Of a DNA stretch of 64,000 nt, positions 39,377 through 47,925 are shown in pieces. The stretch covers positions 1,930,001 to 1,994,000 of the forward strand of contig NZ_JASGBI010000001.1 in assembly GCF_030053425.1 (NCBI RefSeq). The letters are read 5' to 3'. Positions within the stretch are counted from its first letter, which is position 1; each line of letters starts with the position of its first letter. The notes under the pieces are model-generated. The model searched no databases. It was given only the letters and a program-made list of their open reading frames with translations, and had not been told where the DNA came from. The position numbers and the translations under genes were made by a program. The DNA comes from Lysobacter stagni (GTDB taxonomy: Bacteria; Pseudomonadota; Gammaproteobacteria; Xanthomonadales; Xanthomonadaceae).

Positions 39377-40396
39377 TCACCAGCCGGCCAGCACCAGCTT
39401 TCCGATGGTCGTGCCCGACTCCAGTCGGCGGTGCGCTTCGCGCAGGTTCGCCGCGTTGATGGGTGACAGCGTTTCGCGTTGCGTGCCGCGCAGTTGCCCG
39501 TCGTCGATCAGCTGTGCGACGCGGTCGAGGATGCGGCCCTGTTCGTCCATGTCCGGCGTCTGGAAGCGCGGACGGCCGAACATCATTTCCCAGTGGATGC
39601 CGATGCACTTGAACTTGTACGGATCGCCCAGGCGCACCGGTTCCTTCGGCTCCACCACCAGCCCGACGTGGCCCTGCGGCGCGAGCAGTTCGCCCAGTTG
39701 CTCCCAGTAGCGGTTGGTGTCGTACAGGTTGAGCGCCGCATCGACGTGCTCGAAACCCAGCGCCGCCAGCTGTGGGCCCAGCGGCTGGCGATGGTCGATG
39801 ACGTGGTGCGCGCCCATCTCCTTGCACCACGCGATGGTGTCCGCACGCGACGCGGTGGCGATGACGGTGAACCCGGCACGCCGCGCGATCTGGATCGCGA
39901 ACGAACCCACGCCGCCGGCGCCGGCGATGATCAGCAAGGTCTTGCCCTTGCCGCCGTTCTCGCTGTCGTAGGGCATGCGCTGGAACAGAAGCTCCCACGC
40001 CGTGAGTGCGGTCAGCGGAAGCGCGGCGGCCTGCGCGGCATCCAGTGTCTTCGGTGCGTGGCCGACGATGCGCGCGTCCACGAGCTGCAGCTGCGCGTTG
40101 CTGCCGGTGCGTGTGATGTCGCCGGCGTAATACACACGGTCGCCGGGCTTGAAGCCGGTGACCTTGTCGCCGATGGCTTCGACCACGCCCGCGGCGTCGT
40201 AGCCCAGCACCTTCGGTTGCGCTTCGACCTGCGGCTTGGGCGAGCGCACTTTCGTGTCGACGGGATTCACCGATACGGCCTCGACGCGTACGCGCAGATC
40301 GAAGCCTTGCGGCGCGGGCGGATCCGGCAGTTCGACATCGACCAGCGATTGCGGATCGTCGATGGGGAGATAACGGGTGAGTGCGATGGCTTTCAT
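39377..40396 (-). CDS. Zinc-binding-type alcohol dehydrogenase (quinone oxidoreductase family)
   Basis: This 339-residue MDR-family enzyme begins MKAIALTRYLPIDDPQSLVD. The GroES-like domain (VNPVDTKVRSP, VLGYDAAGVV) and the nucleotide-binding GAGGVGSFAIQIARRAG are visible. The usual Cys/His zinc ligands of classical ADH are absent, as in quinone-oxidoreductase-like members. It resembles a subfamily annotated zinc-binding alcohol dehydrogenase. The substrate is unknown. The frame is open upstream to 41503 but overlaps the next gene and is rejected. Confidence 0.88.
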   Translation of the reverse strand: MKAIALTRYLPIDDPQSLVDVELPDPPAPQGFDLRVRVEAVSVNPVDTKVRSPKPQVEAQPKVLGYDAAGVVEAIGDKVTGFKPGDRVYYAGDITRTGSNAQLQLVDARIVGHAPKTLDAAQAAALPLTALTAWELLFQRMPYDSENGGKGKTLLIIAGAGGVGSFAIQIARRAGFTVIATASRADTIAWCKEMGAHHVIDHRQPLGPQLAALGFEHVDAALNLYDTNRYWEQLGELLAPQGHVGLVVEPKEPVRLGDPYKFKCIGIHWEMMFGRPRFQTPDMDEQGRILDRVAQLIDDGQLRGTQRETLSPINAANLREAHRRLESGTTIGKLVLAGW

Positions 40397-40411
40397 GGGG
40401 ACCTCGATGTT

Positions 40412-40561
40412 CCTTCTCCCATCGGGAGAAGGTGCCCGGAGGGCGGATGAGGGGTGGCGAAGCAGGAGTGGCGAAGATCGTGAGTGCCGTGCGGTGCCGG
40501 ACAGCCGCATCGCATCGCACGTCCCGACCCTCACCCCAACCCCTCTCCCGCAGGAGAGGGG
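40412..40561. repeat. Pair of REP-like hairpins
   Basis: CCTTCTCCC (40412-40420) pairs with GGGAGAAGG (40424-40432). CCCCTCTCC (40540-40548) pairs with GGAGAGGGG (40553-40561). Flanking GATGAGGGG and CCTCACCCC stretches are also complementary, so the whole 150 bases can form a large inverted structure. The CCTCACCCCAACCCCTCTCC element is a widespread intergenic repeat in Xanthomonadaceae by recollection. Confidence 0.75.
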
Positions 40562-40569
40562 CTTCAACA

Positions 40570-41598
40570 TCACACCGGCGAAGGATTCCGTTCCGAGAAG
40601 CCCGCCTGGTGCCAGTACGGATACGCCGGCGTCACGGCGCTGGCTTCGTCCAATCGCGCGACCTGTTCCGGCGTGAGGTTCCAGCCCACCGCGCCGAGGT
40701 TCTGCTTCAGCTGTTCTTCGTTGCGTGCGCCGATCACGACCGTCGAGACGGTCGGACGTTGCAGCAGCCAGTTCAGCGCGATCTGCGGCACGGTCTTGCC
40801 GGTTTCCGCGGCGACGGCGTCGAGCGCATCGACCACGCGGTACAGATGTTCCTCGTCCACCGGCGGACCGTAGTCGGAGCTGCCGGGCAGGCGACTCACT
40901 TCCGGACGCGGCTGGCCGCGGCGGATCTTGCCGGTAAGACGGCCCCAGCCGAGCGGACTCCAGATCACGCCGCCCACGCCCTGGTCCAGGCCCAGCGGCA
41001 TCTGCTCCCATTCGTAGTCGCGGCCGATCAGCGAGTAGTACGCCTGGTTGGCGACGTAGCGCGTCCAGCCGTGGCGCTCCGCGGCGGCCAGCGATTTCAT
41101 CAGATGCCAACCGGAGAAGTTCGACACGCCCAGGTAACGGATCTTGCCCGCGCGCACCAGGCCATCGAGCGTGGACAGCGTTTCCTCCACCGGCGTCTTC
41201 GCATCGAAGCCGTGCAACTGGAACAGGTCGATGTAATCGGTGCCCAGGCGCTTGAGCTGTTCGTCCACCGTGCGCAGCAGGTGGAAGCGGGACGATCCCA
41301 CGGCGTTGGGGTCGTTCTCGTCGAAACGGAACGTGGCCTTGGTCGAGATCAGCACCTTGTCGCGACGGCCCTTGATGGCCGCGCCGAGGATGCTTTCGGC
41401 CATGCCGCCGGAGTACACGTCGGCACTGTCGAACAGGTTGAGGCCGGCGTCGAGGCACACGTCGATCAGGCGCGAGGCCTGCGCGACGTCGGTGTTGCCC
41501 CACGATCCGAACAGTTCGCCCTTGCCGCCGAACGTGCCGGTTCCGAAGCTCAGTGCGGGGACGCGAAAGCCGGAGTGGCCCAGGTAACGGTATTCCAT
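40570..41598 (-). CDS. Aldo/keto reductase
   Basis: This 342-residue NADPH-dependent oxidoreductase has the family tetrad: Asp57, Tyr62, Lys87 and His130 (QLHGFD). It begins MEYRYLGHSGFRVPALSFGT. It resembles the YajO/Tas-like group of general aldehyde reductases. The Gly-rich C-terminal NADP loop (VIGARNEEQLKQNLGA) is present. It is followed on the same strand by the alcohol dehydrogenase and preceded by the SGNH esterase gene, 12 bases upstream. Confidence 0.92.
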   Translation of the reverse strand: MEYRYLGHSGFRVPALSFGTGTFGGKGELFGSWGNTDVAQASRLIDVCLDAGLNLFDSADVYSGGMAESILGAAIKGRRDKVLISTKATFRFDENDPNAVGSSRFHLLRTVDEQLKRLGTDYIDLFQLHGFDAKTPVEETLSTLDGLVRAGKIRYLGVSNFSGWHLMKSLAAAERHGWTRYVANQAYYSLIGRDYEWEQMPLGLDQGVGGVIWSPLGWGRLTGKIRRGQPRPEVSRLPGSSDYGPPVDEEHLYRVVDALDAVAAETGKTVPQIALNWLLQRPTVSTVVIGARNEEQLKQNLGAVGWNLTPEQVARLDEASAVTPAYPYWHQAGFSERNPSPV

Positions 41599-41610
41599 GG
41601 TGCGTTTTCC

Positions 41611-42891
41611 TTAAGGGGAGGAAGAAGAAGCCGCGGCGTCGCCGAGCAGCGCGTCGAGGTCGATGGCCTGCGCCATCGCGCGGTATCCGGCGTCGCCGGG
41701 ATGCAGGTGGTCGCCCGAATCGTAGTCGGGCAGGAAGCGTGGGGGTCTTGCGGGATCGCGCGTGATCGCGTCGAAGTCGACGACCGCATCGAACTCGCCG
41801 CCGTCGCGGATCCAGGCGTTCACGGCCTGGCGCACGCGTTCCTTGTCGGCGTTGAAATAACCGCGCATGGGTGTGTCCTGCAGCGCGCCTTCGAAGGGTG
41901 TCAGCGTGGCACCGACGATGCGCACGCCGCGTGCATGCGCGCGCTGGATCAACTGGCGATAGGCGGCGATCAGCGCGTCCGCGCTGGCGATGCCTTCCTC
42001 GGGGCCCAGCGGCGTGCCGTGCCAGCCGATGTCGTTGATGCCCATCAGCACGATCACGGCGGCGATGCCGGGTTGCGACAGGACGTCGCGGTCGAAGCGC
42101 GCCGGTGCGTTCTCGCCCATGCGGTCGCGCAGCACGCGCGCACCGGAGATGCCGGCGTTGAGCACGGCCACGTTGCGCGATGCCAGACGCTGCGCGAGCG
42201 CGTCGGGCCAGCGCGTGTTGGCGTCCATCGTGGCCATGTTGCCGTCGGTGATCGAATCGCCGATGGCGACGACCGTGCGCGTGGACGCCGGCGCTTCCAC
42301 CTGCACGGCGCTGACGAACACGCGCGTGGTCAGCGTGGCGTCGTGCTTCATGCGCACGTTTGCGGTCTGGTTGCCGGGGCCGACGTACGCGGTCTGCCGC
42401 GCGTCCCAGTGGAACGTCGCGGGCGCCGTGGGCTGTGGGAAGTACAGACTGATCGACACCTCGCCCAGTGCTGGAACGGGCAGGTCGATCGCATCGCTCA
42501 GCATCGATGCGCCGGGCGGAACCGTCACGGACGCGTTGCCAGCGAACGTGAGTGCGTGATCGCTACCGGCGACGATGTCGGCTGCCTTGCCCGCAAGCGC
42601 CACATGCGCCGCGCCGATCCGCAACGGCTGCGTGCCGTACTGGTTCGACAGCAGCACGCGGATGCGTGGGCCGCCGACGCTCACGCGCGCGGTCTGGCGC
42701 ACGGTCTGGTCCCAGAAGTGGAAGGGCAGGTTGGTCGGCAACGCGAAGTCGCCGTCCCAGCGCGCCTGCGGGCTGGCGGTCCACGTGGGGACCCACGTGG
42801 TCGTCGGCGCCGCCGCGTGCAGCGGCGCGGCGATCACGGCGAACAGCAGGGCGGTCAGCGCAATGCGGTGGAGCGGGTTCATCTTGAACAC
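41611..42891 (-). CDS. Secreted SGNH/GDSL hydrolase
   Basis: This 426-residue protein has a signal peptide (cleavage near AAPLHA-AAP) and an N-terminal beta-sandwich-like region before the hydrolase domain. SGNH blocks are visible: GDS with Ser213, GISG near 247-250, GIND with Asn286, and DHLH with Asp394 and His397. It is probably an exported esterase acting on acetylated or acylated carbohydrate. GTG 42891 is preferred because AGGAG lies six bases upstream; ATG 42882 is the alternative. It lies 12 bases before the aldo/keto reductase and may be co-transcribed. Confidence 0.88.
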   Translation of the reverse strand: MFKMNPLHRIALTALLFAVIAAPLHAAAPTTTWVPTWTASPQARWDGDFALPTNLPFHFWDQTVRQTARVSVGGPRIRVLLSNQYGTQPLRIGAAHVALAGKAADIVAGSDHALTFAGNASVTVPPGASMLSDAIDLPVPALGEVSISLYFPQPTAPATFHWDARQTAYVGPGNQTANVRMKHDATLTTRVFVSAVQVEAPASTRTVVAIGDSITDGNMATMDANTRWPDALAQRLASRNVAVLNAGISGARVLRDRMGENAPARFDRDVLSQPGIAAVIVLMGINDIGWHGTPLGPEEGIASADALIAAYRQLIQRAHARGVRIVGATLTPFEGALQDTPMRGYFNADKERVRQAVNAWIRDGGEFDAVVDFDAITRDPARPPRFLPDYDSGDHLHPGDAGYRAMAQAIDLDALLGDAAASSSSP

Positions 42892-42940
42892 GTGTCTCTC
42901 CTGCGAGGGTTCGTATGAAGCACGGGACTTCGCGTCGGGC

Positions 42941-44188
42941 TCAGGCGCCTTCCGGTGCGCAGTGCGCGGGCAGTGCGATGCGCTGCGACGTGCGGCGCTC
43001 CAGCCACACGCTCCACAGCGCCACCAGCAGGCCGGCGACGGTCACGGCCGAAGCGACCCAGGTAATCGCCGCCAGCCCGGGGCCACGATCGATCACCATG
43101 CCGCCCAGCCACGCGCCGATCGCATTGCCCAGGTTGAACGCGGCGATGTTGAAGCTGGATGCCAGGTTCTGACCCGCGCCTTCGGCATGGCGCAGCACGC
43201 GCAACTGAAGGGGCGACACCGTGGCGAACGCGGCGATGCCGAGCACGCCGACGAAGGCCACCATCGCAACGGGGCTGCGCAGCCCGAAGCTCATCACCGC
43301 CAGCACCGCGGCCAGTGCGAGCAGCGTGCCCAGCAGCGCCGGCGTCGCCTTGCGGTCGGCCAGACGTCCACCCAGCAGGTTGCCCACCACCATTCCGCCG
43401 CCGAACACCAGCAGGATCGGCGACACCGCGCTCTCGGCGAAACCGGTGAGCTGCGTCAGCAGCGGCTGCACGTAGGTGATGACGACGAACACGCCGGCGA
43501 AGCCGAGCATCGTCATCAGCAGGCCCAGCAGCACCTGCGGGCGTGCGACGGTGGCTAGTTCGTCGCGCAGCGCGACCGGCGCGCTGTCGTCGCGGCTGCG
43601 CGGCACCAGCAACGCGATCACCGCAAGCGATACGATGCCCACCACGCTCATCGCCCAGAACGTCGAACGCCAGCCCAGGTGGAGTCCAAGCCATGCACCG
43701 GCGGGCATGCCGAGCAGGGTCGCCAGCGTCAGGCCCGAGAACATGATCGAAATGGCCGAGGCCTTGCGTTCGGCCGGCACCAGTCCGGTTGCGACAACGG
43801 CGCCGACGCCGAAGAACGTGCCGTGCGTGAGCGAGGTGATCACGCGCGCGACCATCAACGTGGCGTAGTCGGGCGCCAGCGCACAGGCGATGTTGCCGAC
43901 GGTGTAGATCACCATCAGCGCCATCAGCACCGCCTTGCGCGGCATGCGGCGGGTGAGCAGCGTCAACACCGGCGCGCCGGCGAACACGCCCAGGGCATAG
44001 CCCGACACCAGCATGCCGGCGGCGGCGATGGACACGTGCAGATCGGCGGCGACCTGCATCAGCAGGCCCATGATCACGAACTCGGCGCAGCCGATGCCGA
44101 AGGAGCCCGCAGTCAGCGCGTAGAGCGCGACGGGCATCCGGCCGGCGGCAGTGGCCGGAGCGGGAGAAGCGGAAAGGGGAGCGGCCAC
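42941..44188 (-). CDS. MFS transporter, AraJ/DHA1-like
   Basis: This 415-residue major-facilitator protein has about twelve hydrophobic spans. The GFAEFVIMGLL-like start (GIGCAEFVIMGLLMQVAADL), the motif-A loop LTRRMPRKAVLM and HGTFFGVGAVVATGLVP match the arabinose-efflux/DHA1 subgroup of exporters. The substrate is unknown. Start 44188 gives an Ala/Pro-rich N-terminus; Met at 44137 is an alternative. It is divergent from a LysR gene, a usual arrangement for regulated exporters. Confidence 0.88.
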   Translation of the reverse strand: MAAPLSASPAPATAAGRMPVALYALTAGSFGIGCAEFVIMGLLMQVAADLHVSIAAAGMLVSGYALGVFAGAPVLTLLTRRMPRKAVLMALMVIYTVGNIACALAPDYATLMVARVITSLTHGTFFGVGAVVATGLVPAERKASAISIMFSGLTLATLLGMPAGAWLGLHLGWRSTFWAMSVVGIVSLAVIALLVPRSRDDSAPVALRDELATVARPQVLLGLLMTMLGFAGVFVVITYVQPLLTQLTGFAESAVSPILLVFGGGMVVGNLLGGRLADRKATPALLGTLLALAAVLAVMSFGLRSPVAMVAFVGVLGIAAFATVSPLQLRVLRHAEGAGQNLASSFNIAAFNLGNAIGAWLGGMVIDRGPGLAAITWVASAVTVAGLLVALWSVWLERRTSQRIALPAHCAPEGA

Positions 44189-44254
44189 GGCGGCCTCCGT
44201 TACGGGAAGCGCGCAGGCTAGGCTCTTGTATCTTCTTCAGAAACCGCCACGATG

Positions 44255-44283
44255 GTTAATAAGTTTCAACCGATTGTTGATAA
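44255..44283. promoter_or_regulatory. Candidate LysR operator between MFS and lysR genes
   Basis: GTTAATAA (44255-44262) and GTTGATAA (44276-44283) are direct repeats 21 bases apart, two helical turns. They overlap the inverted repeat TCAAC-CGATT-GTTGA (44266-44280). The AT-rich block stands out in this GC-rich region. Confidence 0.45.
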
Positions 44284-44295
44284 TTGGAGGCGGGC

Positions 44296-45210
44296 ATGGA
44301 CCGGATCGGCGATATCGCCCTGTTCCTGAGGGTCCTGGACCTGGGGTCGATCAGCGCGGCCGCACGCAGCCTGGACCTGTCGGTGGCGGTCGCCAGCCAG
44401 CGCCTGAAGCGCCTGGAGCGCGATCTCGGCGTGCGCCTGCTGCACCGGACCACGCGACGCCTGCACGCCACGCCCGAGGGCGCCGCACTGGCCGAGCAGG
44501 GCCGCCCGCTGGTGGAGGACCTGGAGGCGCTCACCGGCGGCCTGCGCCAGGCCGGCACGGAGATCGCCGGCACCTTGCGTGTGACCGCGTCGGCCTCGTT
44601 CGGGCGGCAGTACCTGTCGCCGCTGTTGCCGGAATTCCTCGCATTGCATCCGCGCGTGAAGCTGAGCATCAACCTCACCGACCAGATGGTCGACCTGGTC
44701 AGCGCCGGTTTCGACATGGCCATCCGCATCGGCGCGCTGGACGACTCCTCGCTGGTCGCACGCAAGCTGGCCGTGAACCATCGCCTGCTGTGCGCCTCGC
44801 CCGAGTACGTGCGCCGCCACGGTATGCCGCGCACACCGCAGGAACTGGCCGAGCACGAATGCGTGCTGCTGGTCGGCAGCCACGGGCGACAGGACGTGTG
44901 GCGCTTCGGCGACGGTGCCGGCGGCGAGATCGCGGTGCGCGTGCGCGGTCGCGTGGAGACCAACTACGGCGAACTCGTTCGCGACGCAGCCGTCGCGGGG
45001 CTGGGCATCGCCGTGCATTCCAGCTGGCACGTCTGCAACGACCTGCGCGAAGGACGGCTGGTGCAGGTACTGCCGGACTATCCCATCGCCGACAGCGGCA
45101 TCTACGCCGTGATGCCGCAACGTCGGCTGGTGCCGCCGCGCGTGCGTGCGTTCGCGGATTTCCTGGCGGAGAAGTTCGCGGTCCCGCCGTGGGGCGAGCA
45201 GGCGCGTTAG
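44296..45210 (+). CDS. LysR-family transcriptional regulator
   Basis: This 304-residue regulator begins MDRIGDIALFLRVLDLGSIS. The winged helix-turn-helix (AAARSLDLSVAVASQRLKRL) is at about residues 19-38. A CrgA-like effector domain follows (GTLRVTASASFGRQYLSPLL). GGAGG (44286-44290) stands five bases before ATG 44296; an in-frame TTG upstream is rejected. It likely controls the divergent MFS gene and itself. The ligand is unknown. Confidence 0.93.
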   Translation: MDRIGDIALFLRVLDLGSISAAARSLDLSVAVASQRLKRLERDLGVRLLHRTTRRLHATPEGAALAEQGRPLVEDLEALTGGLRQAGTEIAGTLRVTASASFGRQYLSPLLPEFLALHPRVKLSINLTDQMVDLVSAGFDMAIRIGALDDSSLVARKLAVNHRLLCASPEYVRRHGMPRTPQELAEHECVLLVGSHGRQDVWRFGDGAGGEIAVRVRGRVETNYGELVRDAAVAGLGIAVHSSWHVCNDLREGRLVQVLPDYPIADSGIYAVMPQRRLVPPRVRAFADFLAEKFAVPPWGEQAR

Positions 45211-45361
45211 CGAGGCACTGCCTCGCGCGCCTGCACGCCGACCGGCCATGGATGGCCGGGCAGGGGTGTCCGCAGGCCCGAGCGCCGCGCCATGGATGGC
45301 TGCCGTGTTGCCGTGCGACTTCCCGGGTGCGCTTCGCTGGCCGGGCTACAACGCGCAGCCG
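45211..45361. repeat. Repeat remnants between convergent genes
   Basis: GCCATGGATGGC occurs twice (about 45246-45257 and 45289-45300). A CCGGGTGCGCTTCGCTGGCC stretch with a nearby CCGGGCTAC follows (about 45324-45348). It resembles the family's dispersed CCGGGTGCGCTTCGCT repeat by recollection. No gene is seen. It may serve as the 3'-end structure of both flanking genes. Confidence 0.5.
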
Positions 45362-46153
45362 TCAGTCAAACGCGAACGCGTCCAGCGCCAGCGATCCGAA
45401 CTCGTGCGAGCGATGCAGCGTGCGCGCCTCCGCCGAATCGCCCGCGGCGCCCAGTGCCACGAACAGCGGCATCAGGTGTTCCACCGTGGGGTGCGCGTGA
45501 TGCGCGTGCGGCGCGCGCTGCTGCCAGTCGAGCAGCGCGTCATGGTCGTTGGCGTCCAGCTGCGCATGCATCCAGTCGCCGAATTCGCGTGCCCACGGCG
45601 CCAGCGGTGCATCCGGGTGCTTCCAGTCCAGGTCGCCCAGGTTGTGCACGAAACCGCCCGAGCCGATCACCAGCACGCCCTCATCGCGTAACGGCGCCAG
45701 CGCCCGCCCCAGTGCGTAATGCTGCGCCGCCGTGCCGTGCGGCATCACCGACAGCGGCACGACCGGGATGTCGGCCTCCGGATACATGCGGCGCAACGGC
45801 ACCCACACGCCGTGATCCAGGCCGTGGTTCTCGCGCACGCGCGCAGGCAGGCCCGCATCAGCCAACCGCTGTGCGATCGCTTCGGCCAAGTCGGGCGCGC
45901 CGGGCGCGGGGTAGTGCAACGTGTACAGCTCCTGCGGGAAGCCGCCGAAGTCGTGCACGGTGTGCGGTTGCACGTGGCCGCCGAGCATCGGGCGATCGGT
46001 CATGAAATGCGCCGAGGCCACGACGATGGCCTTCGGCCACGGCAGCTCGCGGCCCAGGCCGTCGAGGAAACGGCCGGCGGGGGAGTCCTGCACGGCCAGC
46101 ATCGGTGAGCCGTGGGAGAGGAAGAGGGTGGGCAGGCGGATCGGTGCGTCCAT
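45362..46153 (-). CDS. DODA-type extradiol dioxygenase
   Basis: This 263-residue protein begins MDAPIRLPTLFLSHGSPMLA. Probable metal ligands His14 (SHGSP), His49 (SAHF) and His170 (GGFVHNL) and catalytic His114 (DHGVWVPL) match the class III aromatic-ring dioxygenase fold of YgiD/4,5-DOPA dioxygenases. Its physiological substrate in bacteria is not established. A much longer open frame upstream overlaps prpD on the other strand and is a shadow. No clear ribosome-binding site is seen. Confidence 0.85.
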   Translation of the reverse strand: MDAPIRLPTLFLSHGSPMLAVQDSPAGRFLDGLGRELPWPKAIVVASAHFMTDRPMLGGHVQPHTVHDFGGFPQELYTLHYPAPGAPDLAEAIAQRLADAGLPARVRENHGLDHGVWVPLRRMYPEADIPVVPLSVMPHGTAAQHYALGRALAPLRDEGVLVIGSGGFVHNLGDLDWKHPDAPLAPWAREFGDWMHAQLDANDHDALLDWQQRAPHAHHAHPTVEHLMPLFVALGAAGDSAEARTLHRSHEFGSLALDAFAFD

Positions 46154-46291
46154 CTGGAAAGGGTGATCCCGTCGACGGGGTTTTCCAAGCGCGACGCCCG
46201 CGCCGGTGCGTTCCGTTCGTCGGCCCAATTTCACGGCGACGCAAAGCGTGCTCTGGCACAACGCGGGTTCGGCTTCCTGGAGGGCCCGCCC

Positions 46292-47755
46292 ATGAGCCAC
46301 TTCGAACCCCGCTCGGCCGCACGCCCCCATCCCGACGCGCCGATGGTGGATATCGCCGACTACCTGGTCGATCGCACCATCGACTCGACCGAAGCGTTCG
46401 ACACCGCGCGCTACGTACTGCTGGACTCGCTGGCCTGCGCTGCGTTGGCGATGGACCACACCGAATGCGTGAAGCATCTGGGGCCGCTGGTGCCCGGCGC
46501 GGTGCTGCCGGGTGGCGCGCGCGTGCCGTTCACCGCGCACGAGCTCGACCCTGCGCAGGCCGCCTACAACATTGGCGTGCAGATCCGTTGGCTGGACTTC
46601 AACGACACCTGGCTCGCCGCCGAATGGGGCCATCCGTCGGACAACCTCGGCGCCATCCTGGCCGTGGCCGACTACCTGGGCCGCCTGGCCGAAGCCCGGG
46701 GTGATGCGGCAATGACCGTGAGGGACGTGCTGGGCCATGCGATCCGCGCGCACGAAATCCAGGGTTGTTACGCCCTGCGCAATGCATTCAATCGCGTCGG
46801 GCTGGACCACGTGATCCTGGTGCGGCTGGCATCCACCGCGGTGGCCACGCGCATGTTCGGCGGCGACAAGGACGAGATCGTCAACGCCATCTCGCACAGC
46901 TGGATCGACAACGGCGCGCTGCGCACCTACCGCCACGCGCCCAACACCGGACCGCGCAAGAGCTGGGCCGCCGGCGATGCCTGCCGCCGCGCCGTCGTGC
47001 ACGCGCTCAACGCGATGAAGGGCGTGGTGGGTTATCCCAGTGCGTTGAGCGTGCCGACGTGGGGCTTCTACGACGTCGCCTTCCGCGGCGAAGCGTTCGC
47101 GTTCGAACGCCCCTTCGGCACCTACGTGATGGAGAACATCCTCTTCAAGATCAGCTATCCGGCCGAATTCCATGCGCAGACCGCAGTGGAATGCGCGATG
47201 GCGCTGCACGACGAGGTCGCGCCGCGCGTGCGTGCGCAGGGTGTGGACGCGATCGACCGGATCGTCATCGAAACCCAGCAGGCCGGCATGCGCATCATCG
47301 ACAAGACCGGTCCGCTGTCGAACTACGCCGACCGCGACCATTGCATCCAGTACATGGTTGCAGTGCCGCTGCTGTTCGGCCGCCTTACCGCGGACGATTA
47401 CGGCGACGCGGTGGCCGCCGATCCGCGCATCGACGCGCTGCGGGACCGCACGCAGGTCCGCGAGAACCCCGATTTCACCCGCGATTACTTCGATCCCGAC
47501 AAACGGTTCATCGGTAATTCGGTTCAGGTGTTCTTTGCCGACGGCACCGCCACGCAAAAGGTTTCGATCGATTATCCCGTGGGCCACCGACGGCGCCGCG
47601 CGCAGGGTATCGGGCTGCTGATGGAGAAGTTCGAGCGGGCCGTGCGGATGAAACTGCCTGCCGGGCAGGCCGATGAACTGCTGGCTTTGGCGGCGCGGCC
47701 GGAGGAACTCGAAGTCATTTCCATCACGCGCCTCATGGCAATGCTGCGCGTCTGA
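46292..47755 (+). CDS. prpD: 2-methylcitrate dehydratase (MmgE/PrpD family)
   Basis: This 487-residue protein dehydrates 2-methylcitrate to 2-methylaconitate. It begins MSHFEPRSAARPHPDAPMVD. The N-terminal helical part (DTARYVLLDSLACAALAMDH) and the central NDTWLAAEWGHPSDNLGAIL motif are family hallmarks; the latter differs from close MmgE homologs and matches PrpD by recollection. ATG 46292 follows TGGAGGG. It is about 14 kb from prpB-prpC, with the dioxygenase gene divergent. Hydration to methylisocitrate would then need an aconitase elsewhere. Confidence 0.85.
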   Translation: MSHFEPRSAARPHPDAPMVDIADYLVDRTIDSTEAFDTARYVLLDSLACAALAMDHTECVKHLGPLVPGAVLPGGARVPFTAHELDPAQAAYNIGVQIRWLDFNDTWLAAEWGHPSDNLGAILAVADYLGRLAEARGDAAMTVRDVLGHAIRAHEIQGCYALRNAFNRVGLDHVILVRLASTAVATRMFGGDKDEIVNAISHSWIDNGALRTYRHAPNTGPRKSWAAGDACRRAVVHALNAMKGVVGYPSALSVPTWGFYDVAFRGEAFAFERPFGTYVMENILFKISYPAEFHAQTAVECAMALHDEVAPRVRAQGVDAIDRIVIETQQAGMRIIDKTGPLSNYADRDHCIQYMVAVPLLFGRLTADDYGDAVAADPRIDALRDRTQVRENPDFTRDYFDPDKRFIGNSVQVFFADGTATQKVSIDYPVGHRRRRAQGIGLLMEKFERAVRMKLPAGQADELLALAARPEELEVISITRLMAMLRV

Positions 47756-47925
47756 ATCATTTCGAAGCCGTAAAACCGCTTACGGGAACTTCCTCGAATG
47801 TTAGACGGACGTTAACACCGCTTTCACATTGGCAAACTTAACCTGCGCCCGATGGCGTCATAGGGCGGCCGTCCGAAGGACATCGCAGACGCCGTTACCG
47901 GTTTTCTGATCAAGGAGCTTGATAT

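Noticed and set aside
40381..42918. 845-residue forward frame opposite the aldo/keto reductase and SGNH hydrolase
   Set aside because: It covers two recognised reverse-strand enzymes and shows no domain.
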